64,000 nt of DNA from Theocolax elegans (taxonomy: Eukaryota > Arthropoda > Insecta > Hymenoptera > Cerocephalidae). A model generated the notes under the pieces. It did no database searches. It had not been told where the DNA came from and worked only from the letters and a program-made list of their open reading frames with translations. Location of the stretch: assembly GCA_026168455.1 (NCBI GenBank), contig CM047426.1, positions 555,501 through 619,500 of the forward strand, read 5' to 3'. Shown in pieces: positions 24,555 through 36,600 of this stretch. A program made the position numbers and the translations under genes. Each line of letters starts with the position of its first letter. Position 1 is the first letter of the stretch.

Positions 24555-27500
24555 TAATAAAGATAATTAATTGTATTAATTATGGAAAACGTGTATACAT
24601 CTAGGCGTACTCAATTTACAGCATATCTGCTCGGTTAAATGCATTCTCGATACAAACGTTTAAGCGCACAGCATTTCGTTTGTGTCGCGAACGATATGAT
24701 AAAAAATAAGGAAAATTGGCCAAGCGCAAAGCATCAAATAAGCACATGCAACAATAAGAACGTGGAGAAAAAATATACTTTACAAAACTATCACGTGTCA
24801 TTTGCTTTGGTAATGAGAAGACAATATTTTAAGAACGTATAATTTAAGTTAAAATTAAATTAATTTCTTTTATTTTCGTTAAAGCTTACTAGAGGAATTA
24901 TGTTTACGACTGCAAAGTGTCTTCTCATTGTGTTAAAGAAAACACGATTTTGATTAACTTATTCTACTACAAACAATGGAGAAGAAAAATTGCGTAGTTT
25001 TAACGATGTAAATTATAAATAGAACTACTTACTACTATTCAAACGTGCTAACAAAATTGGTAACGTAGTACTATCCCTATTATACAAAAAGTGTAAAATT
25101 TTGATATTTAAAAATATTTTAATGTTGATTTAAAGATTAAAACGTCATAATTACATTTTTTATAAGTTTAAAATTAATATTTTATACTTTATAAAGATTA
25201 ATTTGTGTGGCTAACACTTTACAATAAGCAATTTGGGAGATTTACACTTTATATTAATACGTACGATTTACACGTTTGAAAAATTAATACTCAATTTTCA
25301 TATTTTATAACGATTCTGACGCGATCTAAAAGATCAATTTATCACTTTTATACTTTTGAAAAAGATAAAAACGTATAATTTAAGATTAATCAGAATAATT
25401 TTATACATTATGGCACGGTTCAATCTTATTCTTATAAAAGTGTAAATTTTACAATTATTCACAAGTAAATCTTGGAAATTGATCTTTATAATGTATAAAA
25501 AAAAGCGTAGAAAAGTGTAATTGCGATGGTTTAATCTTTGCAGTTTCAAATTTTACACTTTTAGGTTTAGAGAGTGTATTCAATAGAAGGAAAAATATTC
25601 TTTAAGGCACGCAAATGATCGAGGTACTCGACCCAAGTAGATGGACGAGGTGGAATGTGTGAATCATTACGAAACGGTATCGGTAACATTGGAGTCGTAG
25701 CCAAAAACGAGCTGGAGCATATACGTCCTAACGCGTTCGTGACTGTGTGTATCCCATGCAGAGAGATCACTGGGAGTCGCGGTAACTCACGATTTGCCGT
25801 CTAAACTCCTCGACCTCGTCATCGACGTTCGCACGGAGTTCTTTCATTTCCGTGACCATTTCGTCGATGTCCTCCGCCATGCGCAATAGCTTAGCGTCTT
25901 TCGTCGCCATTACCACGTTGTTCACTTCGATCTCGGCCTCGAGATCCTTAATCCTCTGCTTCAGCGCTTCTTTCTCACCCTCAACGCGTCTACGCTCTAA
26001 ACCTTCCTCGCCAGCTTGCCTGCTCAACCTACCCACTTGCGTTTCCAAACTCGATATTTTACCGGACCAACTGGTTTTTATATCGGATAGGTGCAAGTGT
26101 GCCTCCTCCAATTTTCTTTCGAGTAGTGTCCTTTCACGCATCAGATCTGCCACGCGCTCGTCGACCGTTGTATGATCCCCAGATTCTAAGGCTACTCGTT
26201 GCTCGAGAACGAATACTTTTTCTTTTAAATGTCGGACTTCCTCCTCGGTTTCGGCTAATTTACTCGACAACTGTGCCCTTTCCCGTTGAGTCGAGTGACG
26301 TAGCGACTCCATGTCATCCTGAAATTAAATGGATTTTACAATTTAAGGATTTCATTGGTTTGCCATGCCTTTTTGACATTTACAAGCGTTCAAATTCAAG
26401 GTTGCAAATGATGCTCCAACAATAATATAATCCTTAGAACATTCAATCAATTTGTTATTTGTAATTTGTGCATATTCTATCAATTTTGTTTTTCTATTAC
26501 AACAAGTGTCATTTGCTGCCCTAAATTTTTTAAGCTAAATAATTTTTATTACCCAGAAACCATATAAACTAGAAGCACCGAAAACATTGTAAAATAACAA
26601 TAACATGAAAAACTATAAATTAACAAAATAATATTGTTCATTGTATTGAAGAATATTTTAAAAGTTCTTGTTTAACTCAATAATTATTTTCCACATTTAT
26701 TTTAAAGTTCGAACAAGCAGAATAGCAGCTAAGCTGTATAGACGTACCTCGAGCATCAGCAGTAGCAGCAGCAAACAAGCGGTAACTTCCGCTTAAAATA
26801 TTCTCCAGGATCTTGAGGGTCAAAACGAATCTTCATGCGTATTTATTTTTTTCACACTAACATGTTCGGCTACAACCTTTTCTATGATCCATAACTCTTA
26901 AAAACAGTTAGCCAGAGTTTCTAATAATTTTATTATTAATGCAACTGTTAATCAAATTTTTTTTACACTGGCGAACCATTTAATCTGAGCGATGGAACAT
27001 GTCGATCGTTGACACTCTTTTGATCGATAAATCCAAAATAATTCCCGAATGTAATGTGAGTTGTTACAGAGTCAGAATTTTATGGGAAGGTGGAGAGGAG
27101 GAAGTAGTGCAGAAAAAAGACACACTATGACAAAACACAAAGCAATTTAAATTAAATTGTCTTAAAATGCTTAAAAATAATAAAACAGCTGGTATTTCAA
27201 AAGTATAATAAAAATCTTGTAAAAAACAGTGAGTACGTTGAGTCATTGTAAATAAGGTGCATGAACAACAGTTTTATGTGTTTTATGCGTTTGGTAACTA
27301 ATGCATATGTATGTGTAGTAGTATAAAGAAAAGATTGTAAAAGAAGTGTACTCATTCATATGTCATGTTACTACCAAAATAGTCTCTAACATTAATTTAA
27401 AACTGAATTGGTGTGCACACATAAGTGTACATAAAATATTACAAAATGAGTAATTTATAGTTATTACTCACTTGAACGTTGTTCAGTTCGTCTTCGTATC

Positions 27501-28415
27501 TCCTTAATCTGGACAGTTCTGTTTTTAAATTATCAATTTCAGCCATTGCAATCTTTAATCGTTGAGATTTTTCCTCCACTTCTTGTTCTTTGGCGAGTAA
27601 CTACAAATTAATGATACTTCTAAATAACCACACAAATATTGCTAAAGTTCTATTTTAATTGTTAAACTTACAAGGTGCTTTATCTTAGCCATTTCCTGGG
27701 TTTGAAAACCTTCCATTTGTTCTGCATTCTCTTGAAAGCTGTACAGTTTCTTTTTATACTCTGAAATTGTACGGTAATCAGTACAAATTTTAAGATTCAA
27801 TAAATGATATTACGTAAAATAGAGTAATACCTTCGGCATCACTTAAAGCTACTTCCAATGCATTCTTGGCACTTTCGGTTTTCAGTCTGTCTTCGACAAG
27901 TTTGTTTTTCTCCTTCTCGTGTTTCTCTATCATCTTCTTCCATTCCTTGTCTTTCTCAAGCATTTTAATCCTAAATTCTTCGTCCTTCTTTTCCATTTTT
28001 TTGATAAGTTCAGACTCTTTTTTCTGCAACCTTCTCCTCCATTCGTCCTCTCTGTTTTCCAGCCTCTTGATATCTTTGGTGGACAAAGGAGTCCCATCTC
28101 CCAATTTAAGATCAAAACTGTTTTCCCTTTTGACCCGTAAAGAAGGAGAAGGAGATCCAGCGTCCTCCCTGGATTCGTCCAAGGATATCTGAGAGCCGCT
28201 GACACTGCTGGTCGAGCCAGTCTGAAGTAGAGTGAGGATGAAGAACGAGTAATAAAGGAATAAACGAACGGGTAAAAAAGGGTAAAAAAAAATAAGAAAT
28301 AGTGAAGTACCTGAGAAAGATGCCTGAGATTACGTACGGATCCCGCGTTCCTGACGACCGCAGAAACGTCGCTACCGATTTCCTCCCGAATTTTATTCTT
28401 GAGATTCGCGAACAT
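22607..28415 (-). CDS. Golgin97: Golgin-97 (GOLGA1) orthologue, GRIP-domain trans-Golgi golgin
   Basis: Coding exons in transcript order: 28415-28311, 28221-27831, 27760-27672, 27600-27472, 26318-25791, 24200-23673, 23093-22863 and 22762-22607. All introns are GT-AG and all junctions stay in frame, giving 718 residues (human golgin-97 has 767). The start [14 protein letters not shown] resembles the vertebrate N-terminus. A Ser-rich linker (about 36-60) leads into continuous heptad-rich coiled coil to about residue 612, including [14 protein letters not shown] (about 182-195). The GRIP domain (about 646-701) contains [12 protein letters not shown] and ends WKMSWFG; the conserved tyrosine is residue 652. 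GRIP golgins are recruited to the trans-Golgi by Arl1-GTP through this domain and tether incoming endosome-derived vesicles. All internal exons after the third are in phase 0. Confidence 0.95.
24441..24560. repeat. (TAA)n / (ATG A)n microsatellite
   Basis: About 10 pure TAA units are followed by a degenerate mix of TAATGA and TAATAA units, inside a golgin-97 intron. Confidence 0.9.
25087..25562. mobile_element. AT-rich MITE-like element with AAAAGTGTAAAATTT ends
   Basis: AAAAGTGTAAAATTT at the left end is inverted at the right end (AAATTTTACACTTTT). The interior repeats the same kind of word many times in both directions (GTGTAAA, TTTACACTTT, TTATACTTT), so it can fold at several places. It sits in a golgin-97 intron and has no credible coding frame. 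No target duplication was resolved. Confidence 0.5.
26319..27471 (-). other. Golgin-97 intron between fourth and fifth coding exons
   Basis: A 1.15-kb intron. A GC-richer patch at about 26740-26810 was checked as a possible small exon and rejected, because two of its frames hit stops and the third gives no coiled-coil sequence. Confidence 0.5.
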
Positions 28416-28915
28416 GATGCGTCGTCCGTGCAGAGTGAGACGGGATGAGAAAGCAAGAGGCCGAGGACGCGAGTATAAACGCAACGTCGACCACCTGTCA
28501 ACGTCACGCGCACCTTGCCACTATAGTTACGGGAGGAAATCCACGAGGCGCGCACGCACAGAGAAACGATCACGACGGAATATCGGAAGCACGTAGCAGT
28601 GTAGCACCACCAGGACGAGGTCGCACGATTCCCCTTATCCTTATCGTTCACTGTAACTACCTGGCGAGTGGCGTGGCCATATTTACTTAATTATCGTTGA
28701 GACACAGCCGGTCCGATATAAATCCGAGTCGACGCACGTTCGACGACGAGGCGTATGCGTATCGCACTAGGCACTAGGATGCGAGGGCGCGCGCACCGGA
28801 GCAGCAGGATCCACCCACTGCGCGTATACTGGTCTGCTCGCGGTTGGTCGATTCTACGAAGCGCGGGAAACGCGAAATTAAAACGCGCGAGCTGCTCTGG
28901 TATTGTCTATTCATA
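28416..28915 (-). promoter_or_regulatory. Golgin-97 5' leader and promoter region
   Basis: This is CpG-rich sequence between the golgin-97 start codon and the small ORF upstream on the same strand. On the minus strand it contains a TTTATA-like element (near 28725) and a 7-codon upstream ORF (28680-28657, MATPLAR, then stop), which could dampen translation if included in the mRNA. No transcription start can be fixed. Open frames on both strands here show no known domain. Confidence 0.4.
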
Positions 28916-29074
28916 CTAGGGCAAGACGACTTCGAAGACGAATTTCGAGCCAAGGAGCACCAGGAGGATCCACATGATCGCGTAGACGAGTTTACACGCG
29001 AGGGCGTTGCACAGGAGGAACACCAGGATCACCAGGAGTACTTTTATTACTATCTCTATCGTTTCTCGCGACAT
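28916..29074 (-). CDS. Candidate 52-residue hydrophobic microprotein
   Basis: An intact ATG-to-TAG frame starts in a strong context (ACCATGT). It encodes a short polar start (MSRETIEIVIK), then two long hydrophobic stretches separated by CKLVY (roughly residues 8-27 and 31-45), ending KFVFEVVLP. Leucine and valine codons are mostly CTC, CTG, GTG and GTC, while the surrounding DNA favours A/T, which is the bias expected of translated sequence. The predicted product would be a membrane hairpin or single-pass membrane peptide. I do not recognise the family. It lies 501 bases upstream of the golgin-97 start on the same strand, so it could be a separate small gene, the first cistron of a two-cistron mRNA, or a chance frame. 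The reverse frame is also open and acidic, a known mirror effect of such codons. Confidence 0.45.
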   Translation of the reverse strand: MSRETIEIVIKVLLVILVFLLCNALACKLVYAIMWILLVLLGSKFVFEVVLP

Positions 29075-30517
29075 GGTTCTCTACAGTTGCGTTGCAGGTT
29101 ATATATATATATATACATATGTATATATATACACACACATACACATCCGACGAGTATCCGACCGACCCGAGGCCGAGGGTCGAGAGCGAGACGATGTTTT
29201 TTATTAGTGCTGATTAGTTCAATACGGAACGGATTTATTCGGTGGTATCTATAGCTAGGTAAACTCTGAGTTTAACCAAGAGCATACAATAGGTGAATCG
29301 ATAATCTATAGTTTTTTATGATAAAAGATCCATTTTTTCGATGAAAAAACATTGGTTAAACAAGGTAGAGAAAATAATCGATCGTTTGTCTGCTAGAAAT
29401 CCAATTTTTCTTTACTAATTTTCGATGGTTCGTTAATCGCGTCTATCGCAGCAATGTGTCATATTATACTGCATAATTGGAATTAATCAATGAAATCAGT
29501 GTACCTATAATACTATATAAATATAATATAATAAGACTATTCACACGAAGAAGACAATAAAATCGGAAAAATAGATAGAAATTATTGGTTTATGTAGGTA
29601 AGTATAATATTTAGTATACATACATAATTTTTCAAATATTTCTTTTTACATAACTGATAACGTGATAACTCTTACAGTGCAATTAATTTGTATATAAATT
29701 AGAAAACTATGGTTACATCAGGACCTATGGCTGGGACGTACACTTGTGCAGAATGCAATATCCTATACTGTTTACTGTAAACTAATGGTTTTTACTAGTT
29801 TTTTTTATAATTTTTCTTTTCTAAAAGAATAAAAAATATACCGTTTATTTATGAATTTATAATTGCTTTCAATTTTTATAAAATTAAACAAAAAAAATAA
29901 AATGAATGTTAATTACGTTGTACACAAATTTAGAATAAGTAGTTTATTGAAATTTTCTTATTATGGATTTCCTCACGGTTACTTTACTACAAGACTCGAA
30001 CGGAATATTAATACGCAATCAATAAAATAATATCATTTTCTTACATACACATACCCTTTATTCATCGTTTACAGATAAAGAAACATGACTGTACCCATTT
30101 CCAACTTTCGAAGCGTGAATCAACAAAAACAAAAGTTTAAATGAGCAATCTATTATCTATAGACTATAAGACTGACAGTCCGACCAATCGCGTCCTCGAT
30201 TTACCACGTCGGTAGTGTCGGTACGCAATATCTTCCGTTAGCTCCTCCAATTGGAATCGAGTAAGCCAAACCCCTAGCGGACGCTTAACCAAGCATCGTC
30301 TTTTAAATCTTAAATCTCCAACGGGCCAACGGACAACGGTGCTCGGTCAGGTTCAGGTACGCCGTGCGTCTGACGGATGACGGTGTACACGCGCGGCGCG
30401 TCGATTTGTTTGTTTTTACGTATTATTACATAGTGGAGTCTGGACTCGAAGTAAAAACTTGTCGAAATTAACGTCAAAACTTTGGGGGATTATCCTCCTG
30501 GAAATTCGGGGACAGCC
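29075..30517. promoter_or_regulatory. Divergent intergenic region (golgin side / cnn)
   Basis: A 1.44-kb gap between the minus-strand small ORF and the plus-strand cnn start. Its middle (about 29250-30150) is AT-rich and empty, with an AT microsatellite at about 29101-29130. From about 30180 to 30517 it becomes CpG-rich and probably carries the promoter and leader of cnn first exon 1a. Confidence 0.4.
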
Positions 30518-30630
30518 ATGGCGGATTTCCCGAACGACACTGTGGCCTCGATTAATTGCTTCGAAACGTAAGTTTTTTTCTTATGCGTCCTATATGATAC
30601 ACGCAAGCGCTCTCCCTCTCTGTCTCTGCA

Positions 30631-30661
<31 letters not shown>

Positions 30662-33600
30662 AAGACGTGCGTTTATTCTCAACGGTTGGCCGTTATTTTC
30701 GTACGAGAGACAACGCGCTGAGACGTACGCATTCGGCCCTATACTGCTATACTTGCATACTCTTTTTTTCCACGATTCGTTCCTTCTCGAATTACACTTT
30801 TCCCTTGGTGCTCCTGCACCTTTCTTTTCTTATTCTCAACTATGTCTACTTTGTTCAGAGTTTAACGTTGCCGTAATTTTGGCCCCTCCGTTAAAGAATA
30901 ATAAAAATTATCTATCTTTCTTGATGTAATTCATTTTTCTCTATCGAGCCTATGATAAAGCTTGCAATTAAAATGCATTATGCAAATGTACATTTAATTT
31001 GTTTATTACATTTTTTATGTCTTTGTTATTACCATTATTATTGATTTACAATTAAATGTGTATGCAAAAATTAAAAAAAGAAGTTGATGCATCAATCGGG
31101 ATATACCATGTTTCAATAAACTTTTAAGAGTACACTGACATTTATGCCAAGTAAAAGCATAAATAAGTCATGTAGATAATACATTTCTTTAGATACTTGT
31201 ACACTTACCAAAGCTAAGAATATACACTTAGTTATATTATGCATTATCTTTTGTAGTCTTTAGCGTTTGCAGATGATTTATGATGTATCTTAATATATCA
31301 TTAAAGAAAATATTGCATTGTTTCGCTATTTTAAATATTATCAAAGTCAAAATTAAAAGAAATGATGGTACAAAAAATATTTTAAATGTACATAAAGTTA
31401 TTTAACTTTAGTTGTAGCTGCAATATATTGACAAATGTCAAATTTTGGACCTGTGATAAGCTTTAGTTTATGAAATAATAAGCAATTGCTTCTAAGATTC
31501 ATATATCAAACTATATTTGAACGACTATTACAATGATTATTATAGTATTCTATTCTAATCATTTGTATTAATATTATAGTTTTTATGATAAATATATAGG
31601 AAAATTGATATTTAAGCAGTTGCGTAAATAGAAATTTATTATTATATTTAAACACACTAAAAACCTGAAAGATTTTGTATTTAATTAATTTTGTTTAAGA
31701 AATAAACAGTTAGTATATTAATTTTGTTTAATTAATGGGATGACAAACCCAAGTTACAGGGATCTACACCTTTCAACATAATAATTATGTTAAAAATATT
31801 GAATTAAAAATCTGAAAAAATTCATTTGAGTAGTTTAAAACAAAAGTGAGGGCACGGATTTTTGATTTTTTAAGAATAAATAAATTTATTAATAATAAAT
31901 GAATAAACAATTTTCGGTCGGTAATTATTGGTCTAAAAAGACATGCATTTTCAACACAAAAATCTGGATTAAATTACAAATTTAAAATTCTAAAAAAATT
32001 TGAGTATATTGTTTAAAAACATGCCTAAGGGCATGGCGTTCACGATTTTTTAAAAAATTTATTCTTTTATTTATAAAAAATACTAAAAATTACCATTTTC
32101 TGAGTCCGACCGACCCTTAACCCAATATTAAATGATCTAACCATTTGTATTGCTTTATTTATAGTTTTCTACTTTAAAGGCTGAATGTGCTTAATTCGTT
32201 TGAGTCTTTACTATTCACGATTCATGTATACATTTTACCTATGTACCAAAAAAATGTAGACCTGTCTCGTAGCGGAAATGTCAGCTTTGTTATTTATTAA
32301 AAAAAACTGAATCATTTGCTTTCGAAACGTTGAATTGATAAAAGGTAACGCTTCAGATGCTCGTAAATTTTTATAAATAATTTTAAATACAAATTATATA
32401 CTTCGCACGAATGAAAATATTTGACAAGAAAGAATAAAAGAAAGTAATAATCGTTCTTTAAAACTGTCGAAATCGTGCCATAGCTGTTACTAATTAATCA
32501 GGCGAAAAGATGAGCCTGCACCAAAATTTGGCTATAGAGCACACATGTTCGCAGTAAATAACTATCGATGTCCGAATCGTTGACACGATTAACTACGCAT
32601 TACTCAGTGAACAAGTATATGCATAAGTACAGTCTCGAACTTCTACTTCGAGTATTACGATGTAATATATCTACGCGCTTACGCGCACCCGAGGTCAAAG
32701 GTTACGGATCTTCCCAGTTGCTTTCCAGATACGAAACGATGCGAGAAAAAGCGTCGCAAATGTCACGCATAACTCTGAGACGTATCGTTTTACCGGAAAC
32801 AGATGTTTTCCTTTTTTCCCTTCAGTTCCGTCTCCAAATTCAGCTTTCTTTTTGCTTCTCACATGTGCATACTTAAAGTTCAAGTTTAAGTGATTTTCTA
32901 TACTATAAATTTCGAATAATCAGCGTGTAAAATGCGACTTTTGTCCAAGTATGAAATTTCATTCAGTTATATGGACTTTACTTTTATGATAAAAATTACA
33001 TTGTAAAAAGAATTTCGTCTAAAGTACGAAATAAATGTTAAATTGTAAACGTAAAAGGGCAATAACGTTCACGAAAGCATGCTTATAATAAATGGCAATT
33101 CGAATTCGTGTGGAAATGGTTTTCATACTTATTAAAAATGATTACGTTAATTTTTTAATTTTGTATATTAAAGTGTATTAATCATTATTTACTCTTATAA
33201 TCATAAGATACTACTTTGTAAAAACGTGCAATTCATGTATTTCCACACTTTTTAAAGAGTAAAGTTGTATAAATACATTCTACTAGTCAATTGTTACATT
33301 TTAAGGTTTAGACTTTAGAATGTAAATCTCAAATTTCGAAAATGTAAGCTAATTACAAATCTCTAAATTATCCCATATGTCAACTGTTTTTTCGTTGACG
33401 TAAAAGTTTTTGTTTAGTTAATATATCATGAAATCCATAAAAGATCTTCTAAATCGCGTTCCCTAAAATCGAAAAAAAATTTTTTCAGTCACACTTTTTG
33501 GACTTCACATTTTTTCATCTATAGTGCATATAATATGTGAAACAAAATTTGAACATGAAAGAAAAGGCTTGTGACAAACATTTTTAAAGTTTGAAGTTTA

Positions 33601-36600
33601 AAATCGAAAAATCGTAAGATGCTGTTTTTTTAAAAGATTATATAACTTATATAATCGTAATAAAAATTTATTTTCAAAAGAACTTTTTTGCATTTTATTT
33701 TTGAAAGCTTATTATCATGTAAACGGATATCAAAATGTATTTCATTAAAAATAATGCACTAAGTTCTAATAAGCGAGTATTTCTATTTTTCACATATTAT
33801 ATGTACCATAGATGAAGAAAAGTGGGGTTCGGAAGGTGTGCCTGAAAAATTTTTTCGATTTTAGGGAACGCGATTTGGAAGACTTTTTGTGGGTTTCTTC
33901 ATATATCTATATATCGAAGCGCCAATCATCACTTAATTACATCTATTACGTATAACAATGTAAGGTATTTGATAAAGATAAATAATTCCATCTCGTATAC
34001 GCATAACTAAGAGGGAGAGAGAGAGAGAGAGAGAGAAATAAGAGAAAGATACGTATAGAAATGAGGAAGGATCGAAAACGATAGATTACGGTTAGCCGTT
34101 TCTATTAATAAAGCTAATTCGGGATCGTTGAGTAAATAGACGATAACAAAAGCATAAACAGAGAAAATATAAAATTGGTTGATCGATCGGTCTATCGATA
34201 AGTATCAGCGTAGAATAAATCGAGAGGAGAATATAAGTAAATACACTGGAAAATTGCCGGAGTAATGCATCGCACACCGCGGTTGATAAACCCGCATCAG
34301 CTGGGGTGGGGGGTGGGGGGGGGCGCAATACAGCAGTCAGCAGGGCGCTGCGCCTGCGAGAGTATCACGCGAGAGGAAGAGACGAGGAGGGCGGGCTGGG
34401 GAGGGGAAGGGAAGGAGCTTGCAACCCCGGGGCCCGGCGCGGCGGCGGCGGCGGGTGCGCGTACTCAGTCTCCGTTAGGCCGTGTCCGCGTGCGCATCTA
34501 CCCCGACGAATTCGCGTCTCTGTCCCCACTCTCTCCGTCTCTGTTTCTGTTCGTCAATCGGTCGATAAGTTCGGAGGCTGCGATGACGCCGGACCACTGA
34601 CGGATCTTCGGTGTTGGGATCTTCGTCGTTGGACGTACAATGGGTGGTATGCGACCATCGGTCAAGAAAAGGTTGTTTCACTTGAAAAGGATGCTCGAAA
34701 AGGATAAATATTCTGACGAGTGATCATTATTGTTGTCGTGATTACGAGATACCCAATCAAGGACTGATTTTACTTGACTCCGTGTACTTTGTGGACTTTG
34801 TGGTTAGGAAGAAGAGTGCACTTTTTTCTTTGCGTTATCGTCTATTGACTCACGCGCGCACACACGCACTGCCTCGTACGGGTGAGAATTTACGCAGTCT
34901 TGTACAGGATTTTTTATCGCCGTTTTTTCGTCAATATCCGTCCGGGGCTCAAAATCTATAGTACACAGACACTCTAATACATAGATATATATATAGACAT
35001 ATATATATACAACGTATACCTACGCTTACGTAAGACTGAATAGATTCGCGCCAAAATCCGTGCCAAAGTGAGCGATAGTACAACAAACTATTACAACAGT
35101 ATTCCATACAATATTTTTTTCGTATCATTTTATTGTATATTTACAATACATAATATACATAGTATACATATATACATATATACATATATACATATATACA
35201 TATATAGGGTTAAGTGCAATTGTATAAAAGTGAGGAGTGTGTTGACTAGTTGTGTGTCACACACATTTATAGACCGAATTTTACGTTTACTGCTCAACGT
35301 ATCAGTAAATTATCGGCGAAATGTTTTTCAACGGGTTTGGATACTCAAGTCACCCGACTAGCCCTTCCTCGCCTACCAAAACCAGCTTGTGGGGTGCGAG
35401 CGTTTACAGCCCATTCAGGAAGTGAGTATTTACTAGAATTCTCTTATTTACATTTTAATCTTCGATTTCTCCTTAATATTAGATTCAATTGAGAGGCTAT
35501 TTTTAAACTGACAGTTCTTTTCCACTGTATAAAATAATGTATTTAACATTTCAGTAGCGTATATAATATAAAGATATACTTAATTGTCGTTATTTTTTTT
35601 ATGTTGTAAGTGTACATTATCATTTTTAGAGGAAATAAAATGCGATGCGGTAGTCACATTACAGGGACCTACCGTAAAAAAATCTAAAAAAAAAATTGTA
35701 ACTAAATTATGAAACCAAATATTTGAAATAATTGTACGTAATTTCTATAAATCGTGTTCATAAAGCTGAAAGAGTGAATTTTTTTAATATTATTAATTTT
35801 AAATTCACTAATAACGAAGGAAATCACTTTTGTCGATATCGATTGAGGATCAGATTGAGCTTTACTTAAACATTCGTATCACGCAGGGATAAATATTATA
35901 GATAAAAAATTGTAGATAAATTCGAAAGAAGTACAAAAGTGTTAAAGAGCGATCTTTAAAAAAATGAAACTCTCGTTAATTAAAATCACGCAGCTGCAAA
36001 AGTCTCGCTGATTTATCAGTAAACAGATTTGAAAAAATTCACGGGTTATCTTCAAAGGAAACAAAAGATCGTTACAGAACGTTTTTTTGATATATTGAAT
36101 TCCTGGTTTAATAATAAAGAAATAATTTTTCTATTTTTGGGGGTTTATATCCCGTTAATGGTAAAATGAGAACGGATTTGTTTTTTTATAAAGGACATAG
36201 TTGCGAACATTGATAAGAATGTCTATACTAAAATTCTGGCAATTTTTAACATATTATATCCAATTTTCTATTACCTTTGGTGGGGTGTTGAACCCAAAAA
36301 TTATATCTAAAATTCATTTGGATAGCTTCATACATAGCCTGACGTTTTGATTCTTAAAGAAAAAATAAATGAATATACAATTTTTGCTTAGTAATTATTA
36401 ATCAAAAAAGACATAAACTCTAAAAATCGTGAAAATGTGGATATAGTGTTTAAAAGATACCTAAGGGCCTGACATTCAGAATTTTTCCCAAAAAAAAATC
36501 ATTTTAATTATAAAAGAATATGAAACAATGACCATTTTCTGAGCCTGATATGTCGCATAAATATACTAAGATTTACTATAGCGTACTTTTCAGTATTTTA

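Larger units (their letters stand above)
30568..34264 (+). other. cnn intron downstream of first exon 1a, left part
   Basis: No gene is supported. It contains a GA run (about 30629-30660), one copy of the ATTACAGGGATCTAC repeat family (31740-32130), a foldback element (33421-33906) and a GA run at about 34011-34036. The open frame at 32568-32876 has no recognisable domain. Confidence 0.55.
34265..35320 (+). promoter_or_regulatory. CpG-rich promoter / leader for alternative cnn first exon 1b
   Basis: A very GC-rich block (about 34280-34520, with runs of G and GCGGCGGCGG) is followed by a leader-like region leading to the alternative start at 35321. It contains two small upstream ORFs at 34581 (MTPDH, stop) and 34640 (27 residues, listed separately), and a tandem ATATAC array at about 35155-35206. 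The long open frames here are artefacts of high GC content. Confidence 0.45.

Noticed and set aside
25567..25770. 67-codon minus-strand frame just after a golgin-97 exon
   Set aside because: It is out of frame with the exon before it, has no usable acceptor-donor pair keeping phase 0, and part of it overlaps a MITE-like element.
26740..26810. Possible extra golgin-97 exon
   Set aside because: Two frames stop at TGA, the remaining one gives a Leu/Ala run unlike a golgin coil, and the flanking exons already join in phase 0.
27866..28192. Ser/Phe-rich plus-strand frames opposite golgin-97
   Set aside because: They are mirror images of the Lys/Glu-rich coiled-coil exon on the minus strand.
34265..34707. 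111- and 133-codon overlapping frames in the GC-rich block at 34.3 kb
   Set aside because: Two overlapping frames are both open because the sequence is GC-rich; both read through poly-G and low-complexity Gly/Ala/Arg.
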